Source: Amycolatopsis mediterranei (lineage in GTDB: Bacteria; Actinomycetota; Actinomycetes; Mycobacteriales; Pseudonocardiaceae). From it: a stretch of 64,000 bases of DNA. The position numbers were made by a program, and so were the translations under genes. This document shows, one piece after another, positions 1 to 7,269 of the stretch (its first letter is position 1; each line of letters starts with the position of its first letter). A model generated the notes under the pieces. The model was given only the letters and a program-made list of their open reading frames with translations. It was not told the origin of the DNA and made no database searches. Where the stretch lies: NCBI RefSeq assembly GCF_026017845.1, contig NZ_CP100416.1:714303-778302 (forward strand), written 5' to 3'.

Positions 1-43
1 GCCAGTCGACGTCGTCCAGCGCCTTTTCCGAACGGAAGGTCAT
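1..43 (-). CDS. Start of a probable Lrp/AsnC-family regulator (partial)
   Basis: Only the first 14 codons lie in the window, read leftward from the ATG at 43-41. The visible peptide begins MTFRSEKALDDVDW. An AAGGAG ribosome binding site lies about nine bases upstream of the ATG. The run ALDDVDW resembles the LDxxDxxIL start of the Lrp/AsnC winged-helix domain, so a feedback or amino-acid responsive regulator is the best guess. It is divergent from the MFS exporter at 139, a common arrangement for a regulator and its transporter. The family call rests on seven residues and is tentative; that a gene starts here is better supported. Confidence 0.5.
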   Translation of the reverse strand, partial: MTFRSEKALDDVDW

Positions 44-123
44 GGGCCTCATTCTCCTTCCGATGCACGGGCGGGGCGAGCGAAATCCCGTTCACCGCCC
101 CTTCGAACGGTGCCCGGATTTCC

Positions 124-129
124 CTAACG
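124..129 (+). promoter_or_regulatory. Candidate -10 box of the MFS gene
   Basis: The hexamer TAACGT fits the actinobacterial TANNNT -10 pattern and ends nine bases before the ATG at 139. That spacing would put transcription start at or near the ATG, suggesting a leaderless mRNA; no Shine-Dalgarno sequence is seen before this ATG. Confidence 0.4.
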
Positions 130-138
130 TTGCCGGTC

Positions 139-1380
139 ATGGGGACTTCGACGGTGACCGGCCGGACCCGGTCGATGGGGGCACTGTTCGCCGGTGTCGC
201 GCTGCTCAACACGGCCACGGTCGGCCTCGGCACCGCGGCCACGCTGATCGTCGCCGCCGGCAGCGGCGCGGTCTGGAGCGGGCTGCCGAGCGTGGCGAAC
301 GTGCTCGGCACCGCGGCGGGCGCGCTCGGCGCCGGGAGGCTGCTGCCGGTCCACGGCAGCCGCCGGGTGCTGGCCGGTGGCTACGGCCTCGCCGCGGCCG
401 GCGCGCTGGTGGCGTTCGCGGGCGCACTGGCGACGTCGGTCGTGCCGCTGCTGCTGGGCATCCTGCTGGTCGGGCTGGGCAACGGCGGTGCGCAGCTCTC
501 GCGGTACCTGGCGGCGGACCTGTACCCGCAGGACCGCCGGGGGCGCGCGCTCTCGACCGTCGTCTGGGGCGGGACCGTCGGCGCGCTCGCCGGGCCGGCC
601 CTGATGGTTCCGGCGGCCGGTGCCGCGGCCGGCTTCGGCTGGCCGTCGCTGTCCGGGCCGGCCGCGGTGGCGGTCCTGGCCACGGCGGGCGCGGCGCTGG
701 CGGCGGCGTTCCTCCCGCGGCACGTGCCCCCGCCGAGACAACCGGGCCTCCGGCCCGGGCCGGGGGCTCCGCCACCAGAACCCCCGAAAAGCCCGCCGCG
801 GGAGCCCGCCGTGGCCGCTCGCGGCCCGGTGCGGCCGGCCGGGTTCGTGCGGCCGCTGGTCGCGATGGTCCTCGCGCAGCTCACGATGAGCGCGGTGATG
901 ACGATGACGCCGGTGCAGCTGCAGGCACACGGGCACGACCTCGGCGTCGTCGGCTGGGTGCTGAGCGCGCACCTGTTCGGGATGTTCGCGCTGGCGCCGC
1001 TGTCGGGGCGGATCGCCGACCGCTGGGGTCCGCACGTCGCCGTCAACGCGGGCCTCGGCGTCCTCGCCCTGGCGGCCGCAACCGCGCTCGCGGCACCGAC
1101 GGCGCACACTTCCGGCCTGCCGATCGCGCTGTTCCTCCTGGGCTACGGCTGGAACCTGGTGTTCGTCGGCGGCAGCGCGCAGCTCAGCCGGGACCTCGCG
1201 CCGGAGACGCGCAGCCGGGTGCAGGGCACCGTCGACGCGGTCGTCTGGTCGGCGTCCGCGCTGGCCGGGCTGGGGTCGGGGGCGCTGTTCGCCGGCGGCG
1301 GGTACGGGCTGGTCGCGGTGGTCGGCGGCGTGCTGGCCGTGCTCCCGCTGGCGTTCTCCGCCGCCCGTGACGGCCGGTAA
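139..1380 (+). CDS. MFS transporter
   Basis: A 413-residue integral membrane protein with about twelve hydrophobic helices in two halves. The halves are joined by a Pro/Arg-rich cytoplasmic loop at roughly residues 195-230. The second half carries a recognisable motif A (GRIADRWG) after its second helix; the matching loop in the first half is degenerate. This supports a major facilitator superfamily permease, probably a proton-coupled efflux pump for a small molecule in the cytoplasmic membrane; the substrate cannot be read from sequence. The ATG at 139 is preferred over the TTG at 130 because of the -10 box just upstream. The divergent regulator fragment at the window edge may control it. 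Confidence 0.85.
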   Translation: MGTSTVTGRTRSMGALFAGVALLNTATVGLGTAATLIVAAGSGAVWSGLPSVANVLGTAAGALGAGRLLPVHGSRRVLAGGYGLAAAGALVAFAGALATSVVPLLLGILLVGLGNGGAQLSRYLAADLYPQDRRGRALSTVVWGGTVGALAGPALMVPAAGAAAGFGWPSLSGPAAVAVLATAGAALAAAFLPRHVPPPRQPGLRPGPGAPPPEPPKSPPREPAVAARGPVRPAGFVRPLVAMVLAQLTMSAVMTMTPVQLQAHGHDLGVVGWVLSAHLFGMFALAPLSGRIADRWGPHVAVNAGLGVLALAAATALAAPTAHTSGLPIALFLLGYGWNLVFVGGSAQLSRDLAPETRSRVQGTVDAVVWSASALAGLGSGALFAGGGYGLVAVVGGVLAVLPLAFSAARDGR

Positions 1381-1441
1381 CCGGGCCGTTGTCGGCAAAT
1401 CTCTCGTCCCGGCGGCCGACGCCGGGCGGCGAAGATGGGCC

Positions 1442-2083
1442 GTGGCTGACTCTGTGCCCTTCACGGACAACTTTTCGGACCTCTCGAACACGCAGGGGTA
1501 CCAGTTCGAGTTCCGTTGCGAGCGTTGCGGCAACGGCTTCCGCTCCGCCTTCCAGCGCGACAACGTCGAGACCGGCCGAAGCGTGCTTCGCGCGGTGGGC
1601 TCGTTCTTCGGCGGGACGCTGCGCGACCTGAGCAATTCGGCCGACCAGTGGCGCTACGATCGCGCGACGAACTCGCCGGCCAAGGACAAGGCACTGGCCG
1701 CGGCGGTCGAGGAGATCACCCCGAGCTTCCGCCAGTGCCGCGGCTGCGGCGACTGGATGTGCCAGGACCAGTGCTGGAACGAGGAGATCGGCCAGTGCCT
1801 GCGCTGCTCGCCGAGCGTCGCGGAGGAGATCTCGCGCGCCCAGGCCGCGGCCCAGCGGGACCAGATCTGGGACAAGGCCCGCGACAAGGACTGGACGGCG
1901 GGCCTGGACCTCGACACCCGGGCCAAGGTCAGCTGCCCGGGCTGCGGCCTGAAAGCGGACGGCGGCAAGTTCTGTTCGTCCTGCGGCACGTCGCTGGCCA
2001 TGAAGGTGACCTGCGGCGGCTGTGGCAGTGAGAGCAACAAGCCGGACGCGCTGTTCTGCTCCGATTGCGGCACCAAACTCTGA
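1442..2083 (+). CDS. Zinc-ribbon protein
   Basis: A 213-residue soluble protein with four groups of paired cysteines: CERCG near residue 27, then CRGCG followed by a CQDQC/CLRC cluster in the middle, and two C-terminal ribbons (CPGCG...CSSCG and CGGCG...CSDCG). The last two look like the double zinc ribbon seen in many bacterial proteins of unknown role. The central part, about residues 45-90, is not recognised. The GTG at 1442 is chosen because it follows a weak -10-like GAAGAT (1431-1436) at leaderless spacing and because the Cys-rich domain starts soon after. It follows the MFS gene by 61 bases on the same strand but need not share its transcript. Function unknown; zinc binding is very likely. 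Confidence 0.8.
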   Translation: MADSVPFTDNFSDLSNTQGYQFEFRCERCGNGFRSAFQRDNVETGRSVLRAVGSFFGGTLRDLSNSADQWRYDRATNSPAKDKALAAAVEEITPSFRQCRGCGDWMCQDQCWNEEIGQCLRCSPSVAEEISRAQAAAQRDQIWDKARDKDWTAGLDLDTRAKVSCPGCGLKADGGKFCSSCGTSLAMKVTCGGCGSESNKPDALFCSDCGTKL

Positions 2084-2216
2084 GCCGGGCCACTCCGGAA
2101 ACCGGCGTATCACCACCCTTTCCCACGAATTCCGTCTGATTCTGCCCGTGCGGCCCGCGATGCGGGCCGTACTCTTTCCCGGGCATCGACAACCGCCTTC
2201 GCCGCGGGTATTTGTC

Positions 2217-2222
2217 TAGGGT
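2217..2222 (+). promoter_or_regulatory. Candidate -10 box of the Crp-type regulator gene
   Basis: TAGGGT fits TANNNT and lies about 70 bases before the GTG at 2293. No convincing -35 box is visible. Confidence 0.3.
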
Positions 2223-2292
2223 GCGCGAGGGGGGCTCGCGGGCACGGAACCGGAACGGTGGTCGTTCCGGCACTCGTGGAGGAGGGTGCGGC

Positions 2293-3015
2293 GTGGCTGC
2301 CGACGGTGCGAGCGGAAACGGCACGGAATGGCCGGGCGGCACGGTCATGTCGCGGCTCCCGGGTGCGCTGGGCGGTGAGCTGCTGAGACTGGGCAGCCCG
2401 AAACCGTGCCCCGCCGGAACCGTGCTGCTGCACCAGGGCGAACCCAGCACGCACGTTTTCCTGCTCGGCCACGGGAAACAGCCCAGGCTGGCCTGCGTCA
2501 AGGTCACCGCGGCGGCCCGGAACGGCACCGAAAGCCTGCTGGGCATCAGGGTGAGCGGCGATCTCGTCGGCGAGATGGGCGTGCTGCGGGACGGCCCTCG
2601 CGCGGCCACGGTGACGGTGTGCCGGGCGATGACGGTGCACCGGATCCCGCTCGAGCACTTCCGGAGCTTCCTGCGGCGCCGGGAAGAAGCCTGGCGGGTG
2701 GTCTGCCACATGATCGCCGACCGGCTCGACTGGGCGAACCGCCGCCGGCTCGACTTCGCCGGGTACGACACGGCGGTGCGGCTCGCCCGGGTGCTGCTCG
2801 AACTAGCCGATTACCACGGTGCGCCCGGGGAGGCCGGGATCAGGCTGGGGATCCAGCTCTCCCAACCGGAATTCGGCAAGCTGATCGGTGCGGGCCGGGA
2901 CGCGATCCAATTGGCTGTCCGCCAATTGAAGGAGAAGAACTACATCGCGTACAGATACCGGACAGTAACCATTCTTGACCTGAACGGGCTAGCGGCGTTC
3001 GCTGATCCTGGCTAA
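2293..3015 (+). CDS. Crp/Fnr-family transcriptional regulator
   Basis: A 240-residue protein with the two-domain Crp/Fnr plan. The N-terminal half is a cyclic-nucleotide-binding-type beta roll containing a phosphate-cassette-like stretch, GEMGVLRDGPRAATV, with the Glu and Arg that contact the cyclic phosphate in CRP. The C-terminal part is a winged helix-turn-helix with the LSQPEFGKLIGAGRDAI segment near residues 193-210. Those features allow real cNMP binding, although that is inferred. The GTG at 2293 follows a GGAGGAGG ribosome binding site. The gene lies 92 bases upstream of a cyclase-like gene and the cassette it leads, on the same strand. It may regulate that cassette, or the two may share a nucleotide signal. 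Confidence 0.85.
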   Translation: MAADGASGNGTEWPGGTVMSRLPGALGGELLRLGSPKPCPAGTVLLHQGEPSTHVFLLGHGKQPRLACVKVTAAARNGTESLLGIRVSGDLVGEMGVLRDGPRAATVTVCRAMTVHRIPLEHFRSFLRRREEAWRVVCHMIADRLDWANRRRLDFAGYDTAVRLARVLLELADYHGAPGEAGIRLGIQLSQPEFGKLIGAGRDAIQLAVRQLKEKNYIAYRYRTVTILDLNGLAAFADPG

Positions 3016-3061
3016 CGAACCGGTGCAGATGACGGAATTTTCCGGAGTCTTGGTCACGCAG

Positions 3062-3088
3062 AGGAGGCAGACTCTGCGCTCACCTCCT
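3062..3088 (+). promoter_or_regulatory. Small inverted repeat ahead of the cassette
   Basis: AGGAGG (3062-3067) and CCTCCT (3083-3088) form a six-base inverted repeat with a 15-base loop. It lies between the regulator and the cassette and could mask or mimic a ribosome binding site. Weak on its own. Confidence 0.2.
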
Positions 3089-3107
3089 AATGGCTCCGAA
3101 AAGGACA

Positions 3108-3863
3108 ATGACCTTGGCTCGCGGCAGCGATTTTTCCCGTCATCTCCTCGTTTCCATGGACGTGCAAGGCTACGGCGGCCGGGACGACCGGCAGCACGCT
3201 TCGATCCAATCCGGCCTGCTCGCCGTGGCGGACACCGCCGCCGGCCGGTGCGGCCTGGACCGGACGACCTGGCACCGGCAGGGCGCCGGCGACGGCGAAC
3301 TGGCGATCCTCCCGCCGGGCACCCCCGAACCGGCGGTCGTGGACGACTACGTCCGTGAGCTGGTCACGGCGCTCGCCGACCACAACCACGACCTCGCGGC
3401 GGAGAACCGGATGCGCATCCGGATCGCCATCCACCACGGCGTCGCGATGCCCGGCGCGAACGGCTGGACGGGACAGGGCGTGGTGGGCGTGAGCCGCCTC
3501 GTCGACAGCGCCCCCGTCCGCGGCGCCCTCCGCGCGTTCCCGGCCGCCGACCTGGCCGTGCTCGTGTCGCGGCAGATCTACACCGACGTCGTGGCCCAGC
3601 GCCACACCTCGCTGAAGCCGGGGGAGTTCCGGGAAGTCGTGGTGCGGCAGAAGGAATTCACCGACGTGGCCTGGCTCCGGGTGCCGGGGCACGACGTGCA
3701 CGGCGCGCAGCTCTCGGCCGATCCGCCCCGCGTCCCGGCTGATTCGGCAGGCACCCGGGTGACCGGCGCGGCCGGGCACAGCTACCGCGCCGACGCGATC
3801 ACCGTGGTCAACGGGAGCGTCGACGCGCCGAACGCGGTCTTCGGGATCAAGCACGGCTCATGA
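3108..3863 (+). CDS. Class III nucleotidyl cyclase-like protein with C-terminal signalling motif
   Basis: A 251-residue soluble protein. Its N-terminal 170 residues look like a class III cyclase homology domain. LLVSMDVQGYG carries the first metal-type Asp (D18), QGAGDGELAIL resembles the central hairpin with the second Asp (D62), and RIRIAIHHGVAMPG matches the RIGIHxG strand. In the usual VNxAARL region it reads VVGVSRL: the Arg is kept but the Asn is missing. It may therefore be inactive, altered in substrate, or only nucleotide-binding. The last 20 residues (NGSVDAPNAVFGI, 235-247) match a stretch near the N-terminus of the next protein. The ATG at 3108 is preferred over 3090 because AAGGA lies just upstream. 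Its stop overlaps the next start by ATGA. Confidence 0.7.
   Translation: MTLARGSDFSRHLLVSMDVQGYGGRDDRQHASIQSGLLAVADTAAGRCGLDRTTWHRQGAGDGELAILPPGTPEPAVVDDYVRELVTALADHNHDLAAENRMRIRIAIHHGVAMPGANGWTGQGVVGVSRLVDSAPVRGALRAFPAADLAVLVSRQIYTDVVAQRHTSLKPGEFREVVVRQKEFTDVAWLRVPGHDVHGAQLSADPPRVPADSAGTRVTGAAGHSYRADAITVVNGSVDAPNAVFGIKHGS
3810..3848 (+). other. Codons for shared motif, copy 1 (C-terminus of the cyclase-like protein)
   Basis: Encodes NGSVDAPNAVFGI. Aligned without gaps to copy 2 at 3959-3997, seven of thirteen residues are identical and two more are conservative (S/T, V/I). The pattern NG[ST][VI]xAxxAxFGI is hydrophobic, Gly/Asn-rich and terminal, as in known amyloid-type or adaptor signalling motifs. 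Confidence 0.55.
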
Positions 3864-5881
3864 GCGAGGAAGAACCGGCGGAAAAGCCGGCCGAGACGCC
3901 GGAGCCCGCACCCGGCGACGACTACACCGAACAGCTCGCGGGTGTGGTGAACCAGTTCAACGGCACGATCTACGCCGATGCCGCCCAGTTCGGCATCGGG
4001 CCGCAGCGGCCGGCGCGCGTGAAAGCGGCGGCCGGCAAGCTCGACGACACCGACGTCCGGGCCGACTTGAGCCACTACGTCACCCCCGCCTGCTACGACA
4101 CGGCGCTCGGCGCGCTGCGCAAGGACCACGTCGTCGGCCTGCACGGCGACCGGGGGACCGGGAAGCGCGCGGGGGCGATCGCGCTGCTGCGCGAGGTCAC
4201 CGACGGGCCGCTGTACCTGCTGTCCCCGATGAACCGGCTCAAGAGCCTGGCCGAACGCGACTACGCGGCGGGAAGCGGCTACATCATCGCCGACCGCATC
4301 GCGGAGCGAAAAGCCGCCGACGTCGACTTCACGTGGCGGACGGTCCGCGACCGCGTCCGCGACCAAGGGGCCTACCTCGTGGTCACCACGACCACGCCGA
4401 CCGCTTGCGGCGAAGTCGACGCCGTCACCCACGTGCGGTGGGCGCAGCCCGACCCGCGGCAGGTGCTGCGCGTCCGGCTGGCCGGCCTCGACGGCGTCGA
4501 CGAGATCGTCGAACGGGTCCTGCGCGCCTGGCCCGACGGCGGGCAGCTGACCGACCTCGTCGCCGTCGCGGCCGACCTCGGCGAGGGGCTGACGGTCGAG
4601 GAGGCGCTGCCCAAACTGGACGCGTCCCTGCACGACCGGGTCCGCACCTGGTTCGACGAAGAGCGCGACGAGCGGGACTTCCTGGCCGCCACCGCGCTGG
4701 CCTTCCTCGACGGGGCGCGGCAACGGACCTTCGAGTCGGCGCTGGGAAAGCTGGAGGCGAAGCTCGCCGAGGCGGTCGTCGGCGACGAGCCGGACCTCGG
4801 CGAGCGCCCGCAGCCCGAGTTGCTGCGGCAACACCGGCTCAAGCTCTACGCGCCCGACAGCCTGATCAAGGTCGAGCGGGCCGGCTCGGACGGCGTCGCC
4901 CGGCACTGCCCCCGGTTCCGGGAGCCGCGGTACCGGCGGTTCGTGCTCGCCGAGCTGTGGGCCCGCGAAGAAGCGCCCTTCTGGGACGGCGTCTCCGCGT
5001 GGCTCGACGAGGTGATGCCGGAGGAGGGCCTGCGGGTCGCCGCCGGGCTCGCCGAACTCGCGCGGTACGCCTTCGACGAGGTCGACGACATCCTGGCGCC
5101 GTGGGCCGACGGGAAAAGCGGCTGGCCGGGCCAGACCACCGCGACCCACGTCCTGTGGCTGCTGAGCTACGACGAAGCCCTCGCCCCGGAAGCGCTCCAG
5201 CTGGCGGCGCAGTGGGCCGGGCGCGGCACGCCCGCCGAACGGTGGACGGGCGCGGTCGCGCTGAGCGGCGAGCTCGGCGCCCGTTACCCGCACGAAGCGG
5301 CCAACCGCCTCTGGCAGCTCATCCTGCAGAGCCACACGGTCACGGGAGACGCGCACGTCGCTCTCGCCGCCCTGTTCGTCACGTTGACCCGCCGCACCGA
5401 GGACGCCGGCGTCGTCTTGACGCTGCTCGACGGAAAAGTGCGGCGGCTGGACAAGCCGGGCACCAAACCGGAGTACATCCGGGCGGCCACCCGGGCGACC
5501 CTCAGCGTGCTCGCCGCGCGCGACCGGATCTCCGGCCGGCACGCCGCCACCACGCACCTCTGCCGCGTGGGGGACCGGACCGCGCCCGTCCAAGGGCGGC
5601 TCTGGGCCACGGTCCTGCGCAACCGGCCGACGCGCAAGCGGGCGCTGAGCGTCCTGCGCTCCGCCCTCGACGACCTCAAGCACCTCTGCGACGACCCCGT
5701 CGCCGTCGCGACTTCGCTCGGGCTGGCCATTTCGGCGGCCCTGCCCCCGGGCGAAGCCGACCTCCTCCGTGCGGACTTCTTCGCACTGGAGGCGCGAACC
5801 CGCAAAGACAGTTCCCCTCTGGTCGAGCACCTGCTCGCCGCGATCTCCCACCTGCACCGAGAGGCTGCCGCACTGCCATGA
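3860..5881 (+). CDS. P-loop NTPase-like protein with helical-repeat C-terminus (STAND-like)
   Basis: A 673-residue soluble protein. Order: an acidic, Pro/Glu-rich start (1-22); a short segment with NGTIYADAAQFGI (34-46) matching the C-terminus of the preceding protein; a linker; a P-loop at 96-103 (GDRGTGKR); an NTPase-like region with the hydrophobic strand AYLVVTTTTP; then about 350 residues of Leu/Ala-rich amphipathic helices that look like HEAT or TPR-type repeats. The plan of signalling motif, NTPase and superhelical sensor is that of STAND/NLR-like conflict proteins. The Walker A has Arg where Ser or Thr normally follows the Lys, so nucleotide handling may be atypical. It overlaps both neighbours by ATGA, so the genes are translationally coupled. 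No exact family recognised. Confidence 0.7.
   Translation: MSEEEPAEKPAETPEPAPGDDYTEQLAGVVNQFNGTIYADAAQFGIGPQRPARVKAAAGKLDDTDVRADLSHYVTPACYDTALGALRKDHVVGLHGDRGTGKRAGAIALLREVTDGPLYLLSPMNRLKSLAERDYAAGSGYIIADRIAERKAADVDFTWRTVRDRVRDQGAYLVVTTTTPTACGEVDAVTHVRWAQPDPRQVLRVRLAGLDGVDEIVERVLRAWPDGGQLTDLVAVAADLGEGLTVEEALPKLDASLHDRVRTWFDEERDERDFLAATALAFLDGARQRTFESALGKLEAKLAEAVVGDEPDLGERPQPELLRQHRLKLYAPDSLIKVERAGSDGVARHCPRFREPRYRRFVLAELWAREEAPFWDGVSAWLDEVMPEEGLRVAAGLAELARYAFDEVDDILAPWADGKSGWPGQTTATHVLWLLSYDEALAPEALQLAAQWAGRGTPAERWTGAVALSGELGARYPHEAANRLWQLILQSHTVTGDAHVALAALFVTLTRRTEDAGVVLTLLDGKVRRLDKPGTKPEYIRAATRATLSVLAARDRISGRHAATTHLCRVGDRTAPVQGRLWATVLRNRPTRKRALSVLRSALDDLKHLCDDPVAVATSLGLAISAALPPGEADLLRADFFALEARTRKDSSPLVEHLLAAISHLHREAAALP
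3959..3997 (+). other. Codons for shared motif, copy 2 (N-terminus of the P-loop protein)
   Basis: Encodes NGTIYADAAQFGI, the partner of copy 1 at 3810-3848. It lies before the P-loop domain, where NLR-type proteins carry their effector-recruiting motif. Confidence 0.55.
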
Positions 5882-7269
5882 CCGAGCCGTACCCGATCGT
5901 CGAACAACGCCCGCTGGATCCCGCGCAGACCAAGGGGAAGTTCTTCTGGCGCAAGGAATACCGCGAACACGGCGAACTGCCGAGGCCGAACGCGCACCAG
6001 GTCTTCGTCTACCGCGTCGACGGCGAATACGTCCTCGACAGCGCCCAGCGGCGCCTGGACGAGGAACAGGTCGTCCGCGCCACCCACGTCAGCCTGGTGG
6101 ACCTGACCCGCGACGCCGAGGTGATCGTCGAGCTGGCCATCCCGTCCGCCGAAGCCGACGACTTCACCATGCGCGTCACCTTCGTCTGCACCGTGACGAA
6201 CGCCGTCAGCGTCGTGCGCGAGGGGCGGGGTGACGCGCAAACGCTGCTGCGGGCCTACCTCAAGAGCCACCACCGGATCTTCGAGCTCGGCCTGGAGTAC
6301 CGGCTCCTGCAGATCAACGACGTCCGCCGGGACGTCAACGCGCAGGTGAAGGCCTTCACCACGCTCAAGCCGCCGGTGATCTCCGGCATCGCCGTGGAAC
6401 TGCGCAGCGTCGAGGTGCTGACCCCGGACGAGTACCGGCAGCTGATGGGCAGCCGCCGCAGCCTCGAATACCAGCACGAGCTGAACACGACGCAGCAGCG
6501 CCTGGACCATTCGCTGACCGCGGAACGCCAGCACCACGACCAGTACCTCGAGCGCGACCGGAGCGGGCACGACCACCGGCAGACCACCGAACGGCTGGCG
6601 CACGAGCAGCGGCTGGAGTGGGAACGCGTGCACCACTCCGGGGTCGTCGGGATCGAGCAGCAGCGGTACGAGCTCGACCGATTGGCCGACCGGAAGGCGT
6701 TCGACCGGCACCAGCGCGGGCAGGACCGCGAGGAGATGACCGCGCTGGCCGAGATCATCCGCAACAACCCGGACAGCGCGCTGGCGAACGCGTACGTGGC
6801 CGGCTCGCTCGACGCGACCGAGATGGCCGAGCGGCTGCTCGTCGAAAACCGCTACCGCGGCGAGGTCGAGCGCACCGAGCGGCAGGCCGAGTTCGACCGG
6901 CGGCACGAAGCGCGGCTCTACGAAATCGAGCACCGGAACGAGCAGCGCCGCTGGAGCCGCGAGCAGTCCCGCGAGGAACGCAAGTGGCGGCGCGAAGACC
7001 ACGGCCTGGCCCGCGCCGAAACCCGGCGCAAGGAGGAGATCACCCTCGAGGTCATCCGGGAGCTCGGCAAGCACGGCTACCTCGACATGACGAACCTCGA
7101 CCCGAACCTGCTGATCACCAAGCTGACCGGCGCCCCGCCCCGGGAGCAGCTCGAGGGCGGCGGCAAGGCGGAGCCGGCCGCCGGGGACCAGGCTTCGTCC
7201 GCTCCGCGGGCCGAGCCGGAAGACACCGAAGACGACGACACCGGGGTGAGGGAAGAGGATGTCAGTTGA
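5878..7269 (+). CDS. SPFH/prohibitin-like protein with long coiled coil
   Basis: A 463-residue protein. Residues 30-200 are a mixed alpha/beta domain with SPFH (band 7)-like features: alternating strands such as DFTMRVTFVCTVTNAVSVV, then a helix, then GIAVELRSVEVLTPDEY where SPFH domains turn into their coiled coil. From about 205 to 430 it is extremely rich in Arg, Glu, Gln and His with heptad-like spacing and no breaks, so a long coiled coil is expected. The tail is acidic. There is no transmembrane helix or signal peptide. SPFH proteins form ring-like membrane scaffolds; here the membrane anchor may be the DUF4407 protein encoded next. The ATG overlaps the previous stop (ATGA) and the end overlaps the next gene by 11 bases. 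Confidence 0.65.
   Translation: MTEPYPIVEQRPLDPAQTKGKFFWRKEYREHGELPRPNAHQVFVYRVDGEYVLDSAQRRLDEEQVVRATHVSLVDLTRDAEVIVELAIPSAEADDFTMRVTFVCTVTNAVSVVREGRGDAQTLLRAYLKSHHRIFELGLEYRLLQINDVRRDVNAQVKAFTTLKPPVISGIAVELRSVEVLTPDEYRQLMGSRRSLEYQHELNTTQQRLDHSLTAERQHHDQYLERDRSGHDHRQTTERLAHEQRLEWERVHHSGVVGIEQQRYELDRLADRKAFDRHQRGQDREEMTALAEIIRNNPDSALANAYVAGSLDATEMAERLLVENRYRGEVERTERQAEFDRRHEARLYEIEHRNEQRRWSREQSREERKWRREDHGLARAETRRKEEITLEVIRELGKHGYLDMTNLDPNLLITKLTGAPPREQLEGGGKAEPAAGDQASSAPRAEPEDTEDDDTGVREEDVS

Noticed and set aside
3090..3107. Earlier ATG for the cyclase-like gene
   Set aside because: No ribosome binding site precedes it, whereas AAGGA precedes the ATG at 3108.
4333..5877. N-terminal extension of the SPFH gene by about 515 residues
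   Set aside because: This part is the shadow of the P-loop gene, Arg/Pro/Ala-rich without structure; the ATGA start at 5878 suits coupling.
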